Source: Robiginitomaculum sp.
GTDB lineage: Bacteria; Pseudomonadota; Alphaproteobacteria; Caulobacterales; Maricaulaceae
Assembly: GCA_002733905.1 (NCBI GenBank)
Contig: NVXK01000001.1
Coordinates: 151,770-215,769, forward strand
DNA length: 64,000 nt
Direction: 5' to 3'
Positions within the stretch are counted from its first letter, which is position 1, and every line of letters starts with the position of its first letter. Positions 43,032 to 53,665 of the stretch are shown here, one piece after another. A model generated the notes under the pieces. It was given only the letters and a program-made list of their open reading frames with translations. It was not told where the DNA came from and ran no database searches. The translations under genes were made by a program, and so were the position numbers.

Positions 43032-45194
43032 ATGAAATTGATATCCAAAACTCAGATAACATTAGCTTTACTAGGCAGCACTGCTCTAATGTCTCAGGTG
43101 GCAATTGCAGCAGAACTAGATGAAATAGTTGTCACAGCCACTAAAAGAAGCGTCAATATACAGTCTGTACCAATTAGTGTGACTGCTATTACAAGCGAAC
43201 AACTCGATGATTTCGAAATTAGCGCCATTAAAGATTTGGCAGTTTTAACCCCTGGGTTACAAATGGCACAGCGGTCGTCTACCTGGACCCCTTATATTCG
43301 CGGGATTGGTACACAAGAAACCGCTGCAGGGACTGAAGCGGGCGTTTCTACTTATATTGATGGTGTTTATCTTTCAAGTCCCTGGGGAGCCTCTCTAGCT
43401 TTCAACAACATTGAGCGTGTCGAGGTTCTTAAAGGGCCTCAAGGTACGTTGTTTGGGCGTAATGCAACAGGTGGCTTAGTTCATATCATCACTCGAGACC
43501 CTCAACAAGAGACATTAGTAAAAGGTAAAGTTGGTTACGGTAACTATGATACAGCTATAGCGCAATTGTACGCAACTACGGGCCTAAGTGAGAATTTATC
43601 AGCTGACATCGCTATTAATTATCGAAAACAAAGCAAAGGCTTCGGTACAAATGTTACAACTGGTGAGCGGCTCGATGGTGACAAGGACTTTGGAATCAGA
43701 AGTAAATTCCTATTCGAAAAAGGAGACGTTCGGCTAACGCTTGCGGGTGATTATTCTAAACATGATTCCGCTCAAGGCGACAATAGAGCCCTACGCCCAG
43801 GATCAATTACCCCAATTATTCCAGGTGTTTTAGAATTCGGAGCCCTTCCCGGTTTCCAAGATGTTCAACTAGATACGAACCCTCTTTCACAGACCGAAAA
43901 TTTTGGTGGATCATTGACTTTTGAGCTTGCACGCAACAACTTTGATTTCAAAAGTATCTCTGCATATAGAGAAGCACGTAACGACAGCCTTTTTGATAAT
44001 GATGGCATTCCTATTCCTTTGGTTTCAGTTTTGGCTAATGTAGACGTTGATACGTTTACACAGGAAGTTCAATTAACTTCTAATTCGAACGAAAGGTTAC
44101 ATTGGATTGTAGGAGCGTTCTATATGAAGGATGATAACGGCTATTCTGAGCCTCGTGGTTTAAATATTTACGGTGGCGCCTTTGCTCCCGCTGGTATTGG
44201 TGGCCAAGGTCTAATTCATAGAGTTGCAACAAATTCTATTTCCGCTTATGGGGAACTGGCATACGATCTAAGTGACGCCACTACTTTGACTGGGGGACTT
44301 CGCTACACTCGGGATAAAAAGACCCTAAGCGGTGTTACAGATATTTACGCGGCTGATGAAAGCCTTATTGCAACCATCCCCACCCCAGAAGTAAGTGAAG
44401 TTTGGAGCGAACCAACTTGGCGGTTAGTGTTATCGCATGAGATTGACGATAACCGAATGGTTTATGCATCTTACAATCGGGGTTTTAGATCTGGAGCCTA
44501 CAATACAGTGTCCATCACAGGTGTACCCGTTGATCCCGAAATTGCAGATGCATTTGAAGTCGGGTTTAAAAGTGACTTGCTTGACAATCGGTTGAGATTT
44601 AATACCGCCGCATATTACACTGATTATAGCGGTTTACAGATTGCAGTAACACGAGGCATCAATACTTTACTTCTAAATGCAGGTTCAGCAAAAATATATG
44701 GTTTAGAAGTCGAAGGCCAATTTGCTGCTACAGATGATTTGACATTAGTCTTCGGACTTAATCTGATGAACACTGAGTATAGCGAATTTGCAGCCCAAGT
44801 TGGGTGTACAGATCAAGTTGGTGGCATAACAATTGGAATTGTATGCGATCCTCAAGGGAACGAACTACAACGGGCTCCGGCTACAACCTTCAATCTTGGC
44901 TTCAACTACGAGAAAACTGTAAGTTTTGGTACTATTGGCGCCTCTGCAAATTATTATTTCTCAGATGAGTTTTTCTGGGAATTCGATAATCGCGTGAAAG
45001 AAGACTCTTATGGAGTTTTGAACGGTAGAATTTCTTGGCGTAATAAAAATGATAGCTATGGAATAAGTGCGTATGCTCGTAATCTTACTGATACAGAATA
45101 TGCATCATTCTTCGTCGCACAAGCAAGTTTGAACGATCAATTTACTGCTGCTCCACCAAGAACTTATGGCATAGAACTTAACTTTAATTTTTAG
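43032..45194 (+). CDS. TonB-dependent outer-membrane receptor
   Basis: 720 residues. A signal peptide (1-26, ending VAIA) is followed by a TonB-box-like DEIVVTATKR and the plug domain (PGLQMAQRSSTWTPYIRGIG to VEVLKGPQGTLFGRNATGG). A 22-strand barrel ends in a terminal Phe (YGIELNFNF). The family imports siderophores, vitamins or hydrophobic nutrients. Its place beside catabolic genes suggests uptake of the compound degraded here. A TTGACA at about 42952 precedes it. AAGGGG is upstream of the ATG. Confidence 0.9.
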   Translation: MKLISKTQITLALLGSTALMSQVAIAAELDEIVVTATKRSVNIQSVPISVTAITSEQLDDFEISAIKDLAVLTPGLQMAQRSSTWTPYIRGIGTQETAAGTEAGVSTYIDGVYLSSPWGASLAFNNIERVEVLKGPQGTLFGRNATGGLVHIITRDPQQETLVKGKVGYGNYDTAIAQLYATTGLSENLSADIAINYRKQSKGFGTNVTTGERLDGDKDFGIRSKFLFEKGDVRLTLAGDYSKHDSAQGDNRALRPGSITPIIPGVLEFGALPGFQDVQLDTNPLSQTENFGGSLTFELARNNFDFKSISAYREARNDSLFDNDGIPIPLVSVLANVDVDTFTQEVQLTSNSNERLHWIVGAFYMKDDNGYSEPRGLNIYGGAFAPAGIGGQGLIHRVATNSISAYGELAYDLSDATTLTGGLRYTRDKKTLSGVTDIYAADESLIATIPTPEVSEVWSEPTWRLVLSHEIDDNRMVYASYNRGFRSGAYNTVSITGVPVDPEIADAFEVGFKSDLLDNRLRFNTAAYYTDYSGLQIAVTRGINTLLLNAGSAKIYGLEVEGQFAATDDLTLVFGLNLMNTEYSEFAAQVGCTDQVGGITIGIVCDPQGNELQRAPATTFNLGFNYEKTVSFGTIGASANYYFSDEFFWEFDNRVKEDSYGVLNGRISWRNKNDSYGISAYARNLTDTEYASFFVAQASLNDQFTAAPPRTYGIELNFNF

Positions 45195-45204
45195 CCTACA
45201 ATAC

Positions 45205-45242
45205 GGAGTTGGGTAGTAGTATAAATTGTACTATCCAACTCC
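45205..45242 (+). terminator. Terminator-like hairpin after the TonB receptor gene
   Basis: GGAGTTGGGTAGTA pairs with TACTATCCAACTCC (14 bp, one G-U-type mismatch) with a 10-nt loop, beginning 10 bp after the stop codon. No T-run follows. Confidence 0.65.
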
Positions 45243-45364
45243 CCCTCCATAATTTGATGGTAAATTAGGAGCCAAAAAGTGAGCGATACCGTACGCTTAA
45301 TGCTTGCGACAATTATCACGATAGCCTAGTACAAATTTCATTAACAACATATCGGCACACCAAT

Positions 45365-46057
45365 TTGAAAACTTCAACCGAAATTGATCAGAACATCTCA
45401 AAATTTCCTGCCACGCAAAGACGTAGCAGACGAAGTCGCGAAGAGCTAAATTTACAAATCTTAACGGCAGCAACAAGTTTATTTGCCTCAGGTGGATATA
45501 AGGGTGTAACTATTAGGGAAATTGCAAAAACAGCAAATGTTACCCTTCCTACAGTTTACCGCTTGTTTGAAAACAAACGAGATCTATATATTGAATGTTG
45601 TCGGAGGGAACTGAGCGCCGAACTACCTCAATTAAACAAAGTTCTGGAGAGCCACGACCGGCCAGAGGACATATTGTATATTTCAACAGAGGCATTATTT
45701 CACTGGTCCAATCAGGGCCTCCATAGAATTGTTATGCGAGCCATTATGGACGAGGATACCGACATGATCCGAAATGAAGCAATGCAATTGTTCAGCTCAG
45801 AATACATGAAAAACACTTTGAAAGCGGCACAAAAGCTTTGCAATGGCGACATTGAGGATGCTGAAATTCGAGTGATTTTTATTCATAGCTTGCTGTATGT
45901 AGCACCTTCTACATTCAAATTCTGGTCCGAGTTCAACCCAATCAAACCTAAATTATCTCAACATACAAAACTCCCCCTTCTCGTTGAAATTCTCTTAAGA
46001 GTCTTTCCAGAAATTAAATGGAGAGAAGTTGAATCTAGGTTACAAATAGCTAGATAA
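45365..46057 (+). CDS. TetR-family regulator
   Basis: 230 residues read from a TTG, as no ATG precedes the HTH; the true start is uncertain and no Shine-Dalgarno is visible. HTH: IREIAKTANVTLPTVYRLFE then NKRDLY. The DNA-binding domain resembles that of 32663-33271. It may regulate the divergent or adjacent TonB receptor and hydrolase genes. Confidence 0.8.
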   Translation: MKTSTEIDQNISKFPATQRRSRRSREELNLQILTAATSLFASGGYKGVTIREIAKTANVTLPTVYRLFENKRDLYIECCRRELSAELPQLNKVLESHDRPEDILYISTEALFHWSNQGLHRIVMRAIMDEDTDMIRNEAMQLFSSEYMKNTLKAAQKLCNGDIEDAEIRVIFIHSLLYVAPSTFKFWSEFNPIKPKLSQHTKLPLLVEILLRVFPEIKWREVESRLQIAR

Positions 46058-46205
46058 TTACCCTCATTTACAAGCTTTAAGAAGAATTCTGCTCCTAACA
46101 GATTTTTCTGCCAAGTGTTTGTAATTTTTACCGCTAAGCTTCTTATCTAATTCTCATGTTGGATTCAAAATCGATTGAGCCCTAAATTTTGGAGATACAT
46201 TATCA

Positions 46206-47090
46206 ATGGTAAATTTATTAAGCCAAATTTTGTCCAGAAAGACCTACGTAAATATGATCTTTGGGCTTGGTCGTTTTTTGGCGGGGTTAGAGTCTAAAAC
46301 ACTTTCGATTAACCACAACAAATGGCATTATTTAGACTCCGGGGACCTGCATAAACCGGTTGTCGTCCTTCTACACGGTTTCGGAGCGGATAAATATACT
46401 TGGCTTCAATATGCTCCCCACATACGCAAAAAGTATCGCGTGATCATACCTGATTTACCAGGGTTTGGTGACTCAGGCAAAGACCCTACTCTCGATTACT
46501 CCCCGAGAGCACAAGCATCAAGGTTAGCTCTTCTATTTGAAGCGTTAAATTTGGATAGCATCCACCTAGCAGGCAACTCCATGGGCGGGCTAATAGCTAT
46601 TCATTTCGCTTTAGGACACCCCGGAAAACTATCCTCTCTACATCTAATAAATGCTGCAGGAGTAGAATCAAAAAAAACCTCTATCCTTGAAACTGTAATA
46701 GATGAAAAAAGAAACCCTTTTCGCTATACAACTATCGCGGAATTTAATGAGCTCCTGAACTTGGCAACATACAAAACGCCGTGGATTCCGAAGCTTCTTA
46801 AAAAAGATATGGTTGAGAAAATGAAAAATAATGAGGAATTCTATAATGGAATTTTCTGGGAACTTGCAGATAGTGGCTATTTAGATAACGAGCTAAGCCG
46901 AATCAATACTCCAGTTTTAGTGTTATGGGGGAAACACGATCGGCTCGTGGACGTAAGTTGCGCCCAAACAATAAAAGAGCAAATCCCCAGTGCCGAGATC
47001 GTTATAAATGAATTCAATGGTCACATGCCTATGGTTGAATCCCCAAAAAAATCAGCCAAACACTATCTAAGATTTTTAGCAAAGATTTAG
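46206..47090 (+). CDS. Alpha/beta hydrolase
   Basis: 294 residues of the MhpC/BphD-like alpha/beta hydrolase group. It shows the oxyanion HGFGADKYTW, the nucleophile elbow GNSMGG (Ser about 124), the acid Asp in GKHDRLVD and the His in NGHMPMVE. Family members hydrolyse esters or C-C bonds of ring-cleavage products. Only 8 bp separate it from the convergent WS/DGAT gene. Confidence 0.85.
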   Translation: MVNLLSQILSRKTYVNMIFGLGRFLAGLESKTLSINHNKWHYLDSGDLHKPVVVLLHGFGADKYTWLQYAPHIRKKYRVIIPDLPGFGDSGKDPTLDYSPRAQASRLALLFEALNLDSIHLAGNSMGGLIAIHFALGHPGKLSSLHLINAAGVESKKTSILETVIDEKRNPFRYTTIAEFNELLNLATYKTPWIPKLLKKDMVEKMKNNEEFYNGIFWELADSGYLDNELSRINTPVLVLWGKHDRLVDVSCAQTIKEQIPSAEIVINEFNGHMPMVESPKKSAKHYLRFLAKI

Positions 47091-47097
47091 ATGAATA

Positions 47098-48561
47098 CTA
47101 TTTTTCGACGATACCCATCGCAGTTTCGAGAACTGTTAGGGCCTCGCCAGTGTAAACAGCAATTTTTTGCATAGAAGGCAATGATTTACGGCATCCCGTG
47201 AACCCAATATTTAGTTCATCGACATAAGTAGACATAGTAATATTTAGAGCCTGACCATGGAATAAAACTGACGGCCCATATATTTGATCAATTTTAGCGC
47301 CATTAAAATAAAGACGCTTATTAGACCCGCGTATGTTTGAAATAACTAAATTTGCTGCCGGTGGTACATGTCCTGCTAAACCAAAAACAACCTGCGATAA
47401 ATATGGTCCCATCATCAACATACTTAGAGGTTGAATTCCTTCGGGCGGAATGTTTTTGTTAAGTGTTTTTCCTGCCTCTGTCGATTTGTGAACTATCTCA
47501 AGGCGTTTCACAGGATCTTCAATATTTGTTCCTAGAGACACAAAAATAAACGCGAGGGCATTGCCCATTCCAGTATCGGATTTGCGACGGATATTTACTG
47601 GAACCTGCCCTATAAGAGATCGCACGGGAAGAGTTTCGTACTCTGTAATATAACGCCTAAGGGCTCCTCCACAAATAGAAAGAAAGACATCATTCAGAGA
47701 AACATCGGCCGCCTTCGCTATTTTTGTTAACCTTGCTAAGGCAAACCGTTGTGTCGCATATCGCCTAGATCCCGATATCCGTCCATTTAACATGGTTTTA
47801 GGTGCTTTAAACGGGGCGCCGACTTCCGGGTACAACCCACTATATGCTTTAGCCATATGTAATGAAGTTTGTTTTGAAAATTGTTTGGATTTTTTTAGTA
47901 AACTTTTGGATGCAGATAAAATAGACTTCCTTGGAACAAGGTCCTTTTCGTTTTTAGTCAAAGTTTTAGTTTCTGAAGGTTCTACAGAAGTTGGCTTGAA
48001 TTCAGGTAAAACTTTTAAACCAACAGCCCAAGGTGGAAGCATGTTTCGTTTTCTAGCATTGGTCGAGAAAGTTCTCTGCATCAACCCCACAGATGCCATG
48101 CCGTCCATTTGACCGTGATGCAATTTCAAATAAATCGCAAAACGATTGTTTTCAAGCCCTTCAATAAGGTAACATTCCCAAAGTGGTTTACTTCGGTCCA
48201 ATCTATGAGAGTGTAAACGTGAAATCAATTCTCCGAGCTCTTTCTCGCCACCAGGAGCCGGTAAAGCTGCATGCCGGAAATGATACTCCAAATCAATTTT
48301 GTTGTCGGGCAAAACCAGCCACTTGGGTCGAGGCTTAAGTGACAATTTATAATTAAAGGGAGGCTTTATATCATGGTCATAACTTCGCCAGCGAGCAACT
48401 AAATCGCTAACGTAATTTTTTGAAGCATTTTTTGGGCGTGATAAAATCAGTAAAGGGCCAAAATGAGATGGAGCATCCGATTTTTCAATAAAAAACCAGG
48501 CCGCATCCCCTATATCTATTGGCACTTTCAATATACTCAACTCTCTCCCAAACACAAACAT
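47098..48561 (-). CDS. Wax ester synthase / diacylglycerol acyltransferase (WS/DGAT)
   Basis: 487 residues. The catalytic HHxxxDG is HHGQMDG in YLKLHHGQMDGMASVGLM, and the C-terminal region has ANLVISNIRGSNKRLYFNGA (the ND/NVPGP-like motif). It transfers acyl-CoA to an alcohol or diacylglycerol, making storage lipid or esters. The first residues are unsure: a TTG at 48540 with GGGAGAG directly upstream may be the real start. Its presence suits growth on hydrocarbon-like substrates. Confidence 0.85.
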   Translation of the reverse strand: MFVFGRELSILKVPIDIGDAAWFFIEKSDAPSHFGPLLILSRPKNASKNYVSDLVARWRSYDHDIKPPFNYKLSLKPRPKWLVLPDNKIDLEYHFRHAALPAPGGEKELGELISRLHSHRLDRSKPLWECYLIEGLENNRFAIYLKLHHGQMDGMASVGLMQRTFSTNARKRNMLPPWAVGLKVLPEFKPTSVEPSETKTLTKNEKDLVPRKSILSASKSLLKKSKQFSKQTSLHMAKAYSGLYPEVGAPFKAPKTMLNGRISGSRRYATQRFALARLTKIAKAADVSLNDVFLSICGGALRRYITEYETLPVRSLIGQVPVNIRRKSDTGMGNALAFIFVSLGTNIEDPVKRLEIVHKSTEAGKTLNKNIPPEGIQPLSMLMMGPYLSQVVFGLAGHVPPAANLVISNIRGSNKRLYFNGAKIDQIYGPSVLFHGQALNITMSTYVDELNIGFTGCRKSLPSMQKIAVYTGEALTVLETAMGIVEK

Positions 48562-48772
48562 CTCGTTTCAGAAATTCGTAATTTAATGAAATTTATTTAT
48601 ACACTAAAACCACTATTTTACAAGTTCTATTGGTTCAGGCTCATTTCATAACATATTGCTAATAAATCTACTCGTCGTGGATAAAGCCGTGGTCTCTGTG
48701 GTATATAATTTGTATTTTTCATGTAATTTCACTGTATTCTCTATCGACTTTTCAGTATCAACATTTTATCAT

Positions 48773-49375
48773 ATGATTATGGTTAGACCCGCCTTTTCAG
48801 AGCAAGAAAATGATGCAATCCGTCGTACATTAGTTGATGGGGCGCTTGAGTTGTTCAGACAAGTTGAGCCGGAAGAACTTAGCCTTCGTAAACTAGCGGA
48901 TCATCTTAGGATGAGCCATACTAAAATGTATCGTTATTTCGATAATAAAAACTCCCTACTGGCAGCCGTAAAAATACGTAGCCTGGAAACGCTCCACCAA
49001 TTTCTGTCTGAAAACGATCCCGTTGAAGCCGATCCGGTAACCCGCTTACACGCTGCGAGTAGCGCTTTGTTTAATTTTTGCACTGAACACCGTAAAGAAT
49101 ACTTGTTCCTATTTTCTGAAGCTAATACTGCTGACGAAATTGCGGAATTGATTCAACTAAGACATAAGGTGTTTAATTATATCGTCGAAATTGCCAAAAT
49201 TGCCCATACTGAAGGCTATACAACTCTGGATGGGCGGACCCTTGCTCATTTATCATGGGCAACCTTGCATGGCCTTTTCCTATTGAATTTTGGTGGCCAA
49301 CTTATGGAAGGCCGGACTTTCGAAGAATTGTTAGAAAGTGCCGCCGAACACCTTTTCGGGAAAATTGCTACATAA
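48773..49375 (+). CDS. TetR-family regulator
   Basis: 200 residues from ATG 48773 (an ATG at 48779 is an alternative; a longer frame from 48656 reads through hydrophobic non-family sequence). HTH: LRKLADHLRMSHTKMYRYFD then NKNSLL. The C-terminal domain begins near residue 65. It overlaps the end of the convergent aldehyde dehydrogenase gene by 8 bp. A likely regulator of the minus-strand catabolic operon. Confidence 0.8.
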   Translation: MIMVRPAFSEQENDAIRRTLVDGALELFRQVEPEELSLRKLADHLRMSHTKMYRYFDNKNSLLAAVKIRSLETLHQFLSENDPVEADPVTRLHAASSALFNFCTEHRKEYLFLFSEANTADEIAELIQLRHKVFNYIVEIAKIAHTEGYTTLDGRTLAHLSWATLHGLFLLNFGGQLMEGRTFEELLESAAEHLFGKIAT

Positions 49376-50786
49376 ATTTTTTGGCAAATTTTAATAGCCG
49401 GTCTGTCGAACGATTGTATGGTGGCTGTAACATTGCTGTGTTGGCAAAACGGCTCTGTAAAAAAACAGGTTTCATTTGGGAAAATGTTTCAAACCCAGAT
49501 TCTCCATGATACACACCATTCCCGCTTTTTCCTACACCTCCGAAAGGTAGGTTTTCCTGAACAACATGCCAGTTAGTGTCGTTCACTGTAACCCCGCCAG
49601 ATACCGTTTCACCGAGGACCTTATTGCGAACATCTAGGCTTGCCCCAAACCAATAAAGTGCCAACGGCCTATCACCTTCATTAACATATTCAATTGCTTC
49701 AGATGGAGTATCGATGCCGATAACCGGTAGGATAGGTCCAAATATTTCTTCCCGCATTACATCTGAATCACGTGGTGGGTTGACAACGATAGTGAATGGA
49801 AGTTTTCGGTTTGCACGAAGTTTCTCAACATTCCCTATTTGTATGATTTTTATTCCCCTCTCCTTCGCGTCGAAAATCATGGACTCCAATCGACTATAAT
49901 GCCTATCTGATATTATTGAAGAATAGTCACTTGTCCTATCTATATCAGGGTACATTTTGTTTACGGCAGCCTTTAATGCATTTACGGTATCGTTTAATTT
50001 TGAATGAGGCGTTAGGACATAGTCCGGAGCAACGCACGTTTGTCCCGCATTAAAGGCTTTTCCGAAGGCGATAGATTGCGTGGCCTTTTCAATATGAGCA
50101 CTATTGTCAATTATTGCTGGGGATTTCCCCCCGAGCTCTAAGGTCACAGGGGTTAAGTTCTTTACGGCCGCTTCTGCAACCTTCTGACCCACTGCTGTCG
50201 ATCCTGTAAAAAGCAGATGATCAAATGGTATTTGTGCGAATGCCGCACCAATATCGGCACCACCGATAATGACAGCCACTTCCGTTTCATCAAATATCTC
50301 AGAGAATATTTTTTTAAGAGCGACGCTTGTATGAGGAGTAAGCTCGCTTGGTTTTAACAACACGCGGTTGCCGGCAGCTAAAGCTGAGGCAAGGGGTGAC
50401 ACTGCCAAATATATAGGATAATTCCATGGTGAAATAATCCCGACGACCCCTAATGGCTGTGGACATATCCGGCTGCGCCCAGGACGCATAAATATTGGCG
50501 TGCTCACAGTGCGGGTTTTCATCCATTTTTTTACATTTTTTCGGGCCAAACGCACAGAAGACAAACTCGCAACTATTTCTCCAAACATAGATTCAATTCG
50601 AGATCGAGAGCCAAAGTCAGCATTCACCGCATCAATTAACAGGGCCTCATTGTCTTCGATTGCAGAAATTAACTTGTCGAGCCGCTTGATTCGTATTTCC
50701 CCGGCAACAATCCGATCTTGCGCATATGAATGTTTTTGCGCTTGAAAGGATTTTTCGAGTTCAATTATCGTAGTTATTCTGGTCAT
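49368..50786 (-). CDS. Aldehyde dehydrogenase (coniferyl-aldehyde dehydrogenase-like)
   Basis: 472 residues. NAD(P)+-dependent, catalytic Cys in NAGQTCVAPDYVL, general-base Glu in LELGGKSPAI, and cofactor-binding FTGSTAVGQKVAEAA. The C-terminal NLPFGGVGKSGNGVYHGESG is the class 3-like/CalB motif. It would oxidise an aldehyde from alcohol oxidation to the acid. Last gene of the long minus-strand operon, 4 bp after the FadB-type gene. Confidence 0.9.
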   Translation of the reverse strand: MTRITTIIELEKSFQAQKHSYAQDRIVAGEIRIKRLDKLISAIEDNEALLIDAVNADFGSRSRIESMFGEIVASLSSVRLARKNVKKWMKTRTVSTPIFMRPGRSRICPQPLGVVGIISPWNYPIYLAVSPLASALAAGNRVLLKPSELTPHTSVALKKIFSEIFDETEVAVIIGGADIGAAFAQIPFDHLLFTGSTAVGQKVAEAAVKNLTPVTLELGGKSPAIIDNSAHIEKATQSIAFGKAFNAGQTCVAPDYVLTPHSKLNDTVNALKAAVNKMYPDIDRTSDYSSIISDRHYSRLESMIFDAKERGIKIIQIGNVEKLRANRKLPFTIVVNPPRDSDVMREEIFGPILPVIGIDTPSEAIEYVNEGDRPLALYWFGASLDVRNKVLGETVSGGVTVNDTNWHVVQENLPFGGVGKSGNGVYHGESGFETFSQMKPVFLQSRFANTAMLQPPYNRSTDRLLKFAKKFM

Positions 50787-50789
50787 TTG

Positions 50790-52868
50790 TTATTCGGTCG
50801 CAAAGGAACCGCCTTCTTCAGCTAATTTGATGAGAAGCGCAGCTGGCTTAAAGTGATCACCAAATCTTTTTTCCAAATCCAGTAGCGTGTTAACTACTTT
50901 TTTTAGACCTATTTGATCGGCCCAAAACATAGGGCCTCCTAAGTATTTTGGCCATCCATATCCCGTCACCCAGACAGTGTCGATATCGGACGCACAAGCT
51001 GCTATACCCTCTTCCAAAATCTTCGCGCCTTCATTGACCATAGCAAAAAGAGTACGATCATGAATTTCATGATCAGATATATCTCGTCGAACAATATTAT
51101 GTTTTTTGGCAAAATCAATTATGACGGTTTCTGCAATTTTGGAAGGGGTACGGGTACGCTGATCATCATAGTCATAAAACCCACCGTTGGTTTTTTGTCC
51201 GTGCCGCCCCATCTCATTTAGAATTTCTCGTACAGTTCGTGATGAAGTGTCATTTTTGTTCCAACCTACATCAAGGCCAACGAGATCTCTCATTTGGAAA
51301 GGCCCCATGGGAAACCCAAAATCATAAAGGACTTTATCAACATTCCAAGGTGACGCGCCCTCTAAAATCAATTTTTCCGCTTCGCCTTGTCGAGCCTGTA
51401 AAATACGGTTACCTACAAAACCCCAACCATTCCCTACCACAACACCAACTTTATCAATGCGTTTGGCCAGTGAAGCGGCGGTTGCCAAGCACAAATCATT
51501 CGTTTTTGATGCCTTAACAATTTCGAGTAAACGCATGATATTCGCTGGCGAGAAAAAATGCAGGCCGATAACATATTCGGGGCGGTTTGTAACTGCGGCG
51601 ATTTCGTCTACATTCAAGTATGACGTGTTTGTGGCCAAAATAGCGCCGGGTTTTGCAATACCGTCTAATTGAGTAAAAATACTTTTCTTTATCTCCAAGT
51701 TCTCGAATACCGCTTCAATAACAAGATCACAATCAGCCATGTCTGATAGCTCGATTGTCCCTGATAACAACGCCATGCGATCGTCGATTTGTCTCTCTGT
51801 GATTTTTCCACGGCGCAAACTATTCTCATAGTTTTTCCTGATCGTGACGCGGCCTCTTTCTAAGGCCGTCTGAGACATATCCATTATAACGACGGGTAAT
51901 CCTATGTTCAAAAAATTCATCGCTATGCCGCCGCCCATTGTACCCGCACCAATCACGCCTACTTTCAAAATGGATGCAACGTGGTTATCAGATGAGGTTT
52001 TAGGAATTTTACCGGATTTACGTTCAGCAAAAAATACATGGCGCAGAGCTGCAGTTTGCGGCCCAGCTAACAACTCGTCTAGCAAATTGCGTTCCAAAGC
52101 CATTCCCTCGTCAAAAGGTAAGGATACAGCAGCCTCAATAGCTCTGATGATATATTCTGGGGCTAAAAACCCTCTAAATTTACGGGCATTTTCTGTCCGG
52201 AATTTATCAAATATTTCAGAGTAGTTTTTATCGGATGAAACTTTATCAGTGAGTTCTCTAATCTTTTTCAATGGAGAATTGTTGGCAACGATTCCTTGTG
52301 CATATTTAACTGCCTCCTCAAGTAGGCCGTTTGGATCAACCAATTTATCAACCAAACCCATCTTTAGAGCTGTGCTGGCCGAAATTTTCTTTCCGCTCGT
52401 AATAAACTCCAATGCTTTTTGCACCCCCACAAGCCGTGGTAGCCGCTGTGTGCCTCCTGCTCCAGGCAAAATACCGAGATTGACTTCTGGTAAGCCACAA
52501 TGTGCGTTATGTGCCGCGATCCTATAATGTGCGGCCATTGCAAGCTCCAATCCCCCGCCGAGCGCCATGCCGTGTATTGCGACGATTATGGGTTTTTCTG
52601 AATTTTCTATAACAGATAAAACGTCCGGTAAGCTTGGCGGAATACGGGGCTTGCCAAATTCATTAATGTCAGCACCCACAGAAAAAGTACGGCCTTGGCA
52701 CGAGATCACAATAGCTTTCACATCCTCTATCTCTAGTACATGATGGATGGCTTCAAATATTCCCTTACGAACCTTTGCACCCAGGGCGTTCACCGGAGGC
52801 GCATTAATCTCAACAATCGCAATACCATTTGTGTTTGTGATTTTAACAGTGTCATTTATAGTTTTCAT
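50790..52868 (-). CDS. Bifunctional enoyl-CoA hydratase / 3-hydroxyacyl-CoA dehydrogenase (FadB/peroxisomal type)
   Basis: 692 residues. The N-terminal crotonase domain has GRTFSVGADINEFG and the oxyanion HGMALGGGLELAMAAHY; ILPGAGGTQRLPRL carries the catalytic Glu region. The dehydrogenase Rossmann fold is VGVIGAGTMGGGIAMNF, and GLHFFSPANIMRLLEIVK is the 3HCDH signature. The order and size fit the peroxisomal-type multifunctional enzyme. It catalyses hydration and oxidation in beta-oxidation. ATGA overlap with the upstream hydratase. Confidence 0.95.
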   Translation of the reverse strand: MKTINDTVKITNTNGIAIVEINAPPVNALGAKVRKGIFEAIHHVLEIEDVKAIVISCQGRTFSVGADINEFGKPRIPPSLPDVLSVIENSEKPIIVAIHGMALGGGLELAMAAHYRIAAHNAHCGLPEVNLGILPGAGGTQRLPRLVGVQKALEFITSGKKISASTALKMGLVDKLVDPNGLLEEAVKYAQGIVANNSPLKKIRELTDKVSSDKNYSEIFDKFRTENARKFRGFLAPEYIIRAIEAAVSLPFDEGMALERNLLDELLAGPQTAALRHVFFAERKSGKIPKTSSDNHVASILKVGVIGAGTMGGGIAMNFLNIGLPVVIMDMSQTALERGRVTIRKNYENSLRRGKITERQIDDRMALLSGTIELSDMADCDLVIEAVFENLEIKKSIFTQLDGIAKPGAILATNTSYLNVDEIAAVTNRPEYVIGLHFFSPANIMRLLEIVKASKTNDLCLATAASLAKRIDKVGVVVGNGWGFVGNRILQARQGEAEKLILEGASPWNVDKVLYDFGFPMGPFQMRDLVGLDVGWNKNDTSSRTVREILNEMGRHGQKTNGGFYDYDDQRTRTPSKIAETVIIDFAKKHNIVRRDISDHEIHDRTLFAMVNEGAKILEEGIAACASDIDTVWVTGYGWPKYLGGPMFWADQIGLKKVVNTLLDLEKRFGDHFKPAALLIKLAEEGGSFATE

Positions 52869-53665
52869 TTTGAATGTTCTCTATTTTTAACGGACTTTAC
52901 TGAGATAAAATTTGCACGTCTCTTATTCATATAAGCATCAAAACCCTCTTCAAATTCCATACCCGTCAACCCTTGAATTTGATCCAGCTGCTCTTCAAAA
53001 AGATCTTCTTCAAATGAGACCAATCGCCTTAAACGATCCTTTACCATACCTACCGCTAGTATTGGTAACTCCGTGAGTTTCTCAGCTGTCATAATTGCGG
53101 TCCCCATTACATCATTATTGGATGCAAAAATATCTGCTAGGCCAATATCAATGGCACGATCTCCTGAAATTGTTTGGTTTTCCAATATCATTCGTCGTGC
53201 TTTTGGTAAGCCAACTCGTAATGGTAATGAACGCATCATTCCCCAATCAGGCACAAGTCCTAGTTTTAAAAATGGCACCATTATTTTTGTTTTAGAATCA
53301 ACAATTATATAATCCCCTAAAAGGGACAACCCAACCGCTCCTCCCGCACAAATTCCTTCCGCCGCAGTTACAATAGGAATGTTTGCACCAGCAACTAGTC
53401 TACAGAGTTCATGAATATGCCCCATCCGATCATTAGCTTGGCATTTGGTTAAATTTTGCATTGAGGGTACATCCCCGCCAGCCGACAGGTTACCTCCAAC
53501 ACCTCCAAATACTATCGCACGATTGTCAGAGTTATTGAGAATGTCTGGAAGAGCTTCCAACATTGCTTCTCGGATTTCATAATTTAGCGCATTCAGTTTT
53601 TTGGGCCTATCAATGCGAATACGGCAAACATGCTTGGCTGGAGTATCTATCAAGATTGTTCCCAT
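52865..53665 (-). CDS. Enoyl-CoA hydratase/isomerase family protein
   Basis: 266-residue crotonase-fold protein with GGNLSAGGDVPSM and AAEGICAGGAVGLSLLGDYI. The Glu pair of true hydratases is not clearly present, so isomerase or other CoA chemistry is possible. Starts in a TAATG overlap with the esterase gene. Confidence 0.85.
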   Translation of the reverse strand: MGTILIDTPAKHVCRIRIDRPKKLNALNYEIREAMLEALPDILNNSDNRAIVFGGVGGNLSAGGDVPSMQNLTKCQANDRMGHIHELCRLVAGANIPIVTAAEGICAGGAVGLSLLGDYIIVDSKTKIMVPFLKLGLVPDWGMMRSLPLRVGLPKARRMILENQTISGDRAIDIGLADIFASNNDVMGTAIMTAEKLTELPILAVGMVKDRLRRLVSFEEDLFEEQLDQIQGLTGMEFEEGFDAYMNKRRANFISVKSVKNREHSK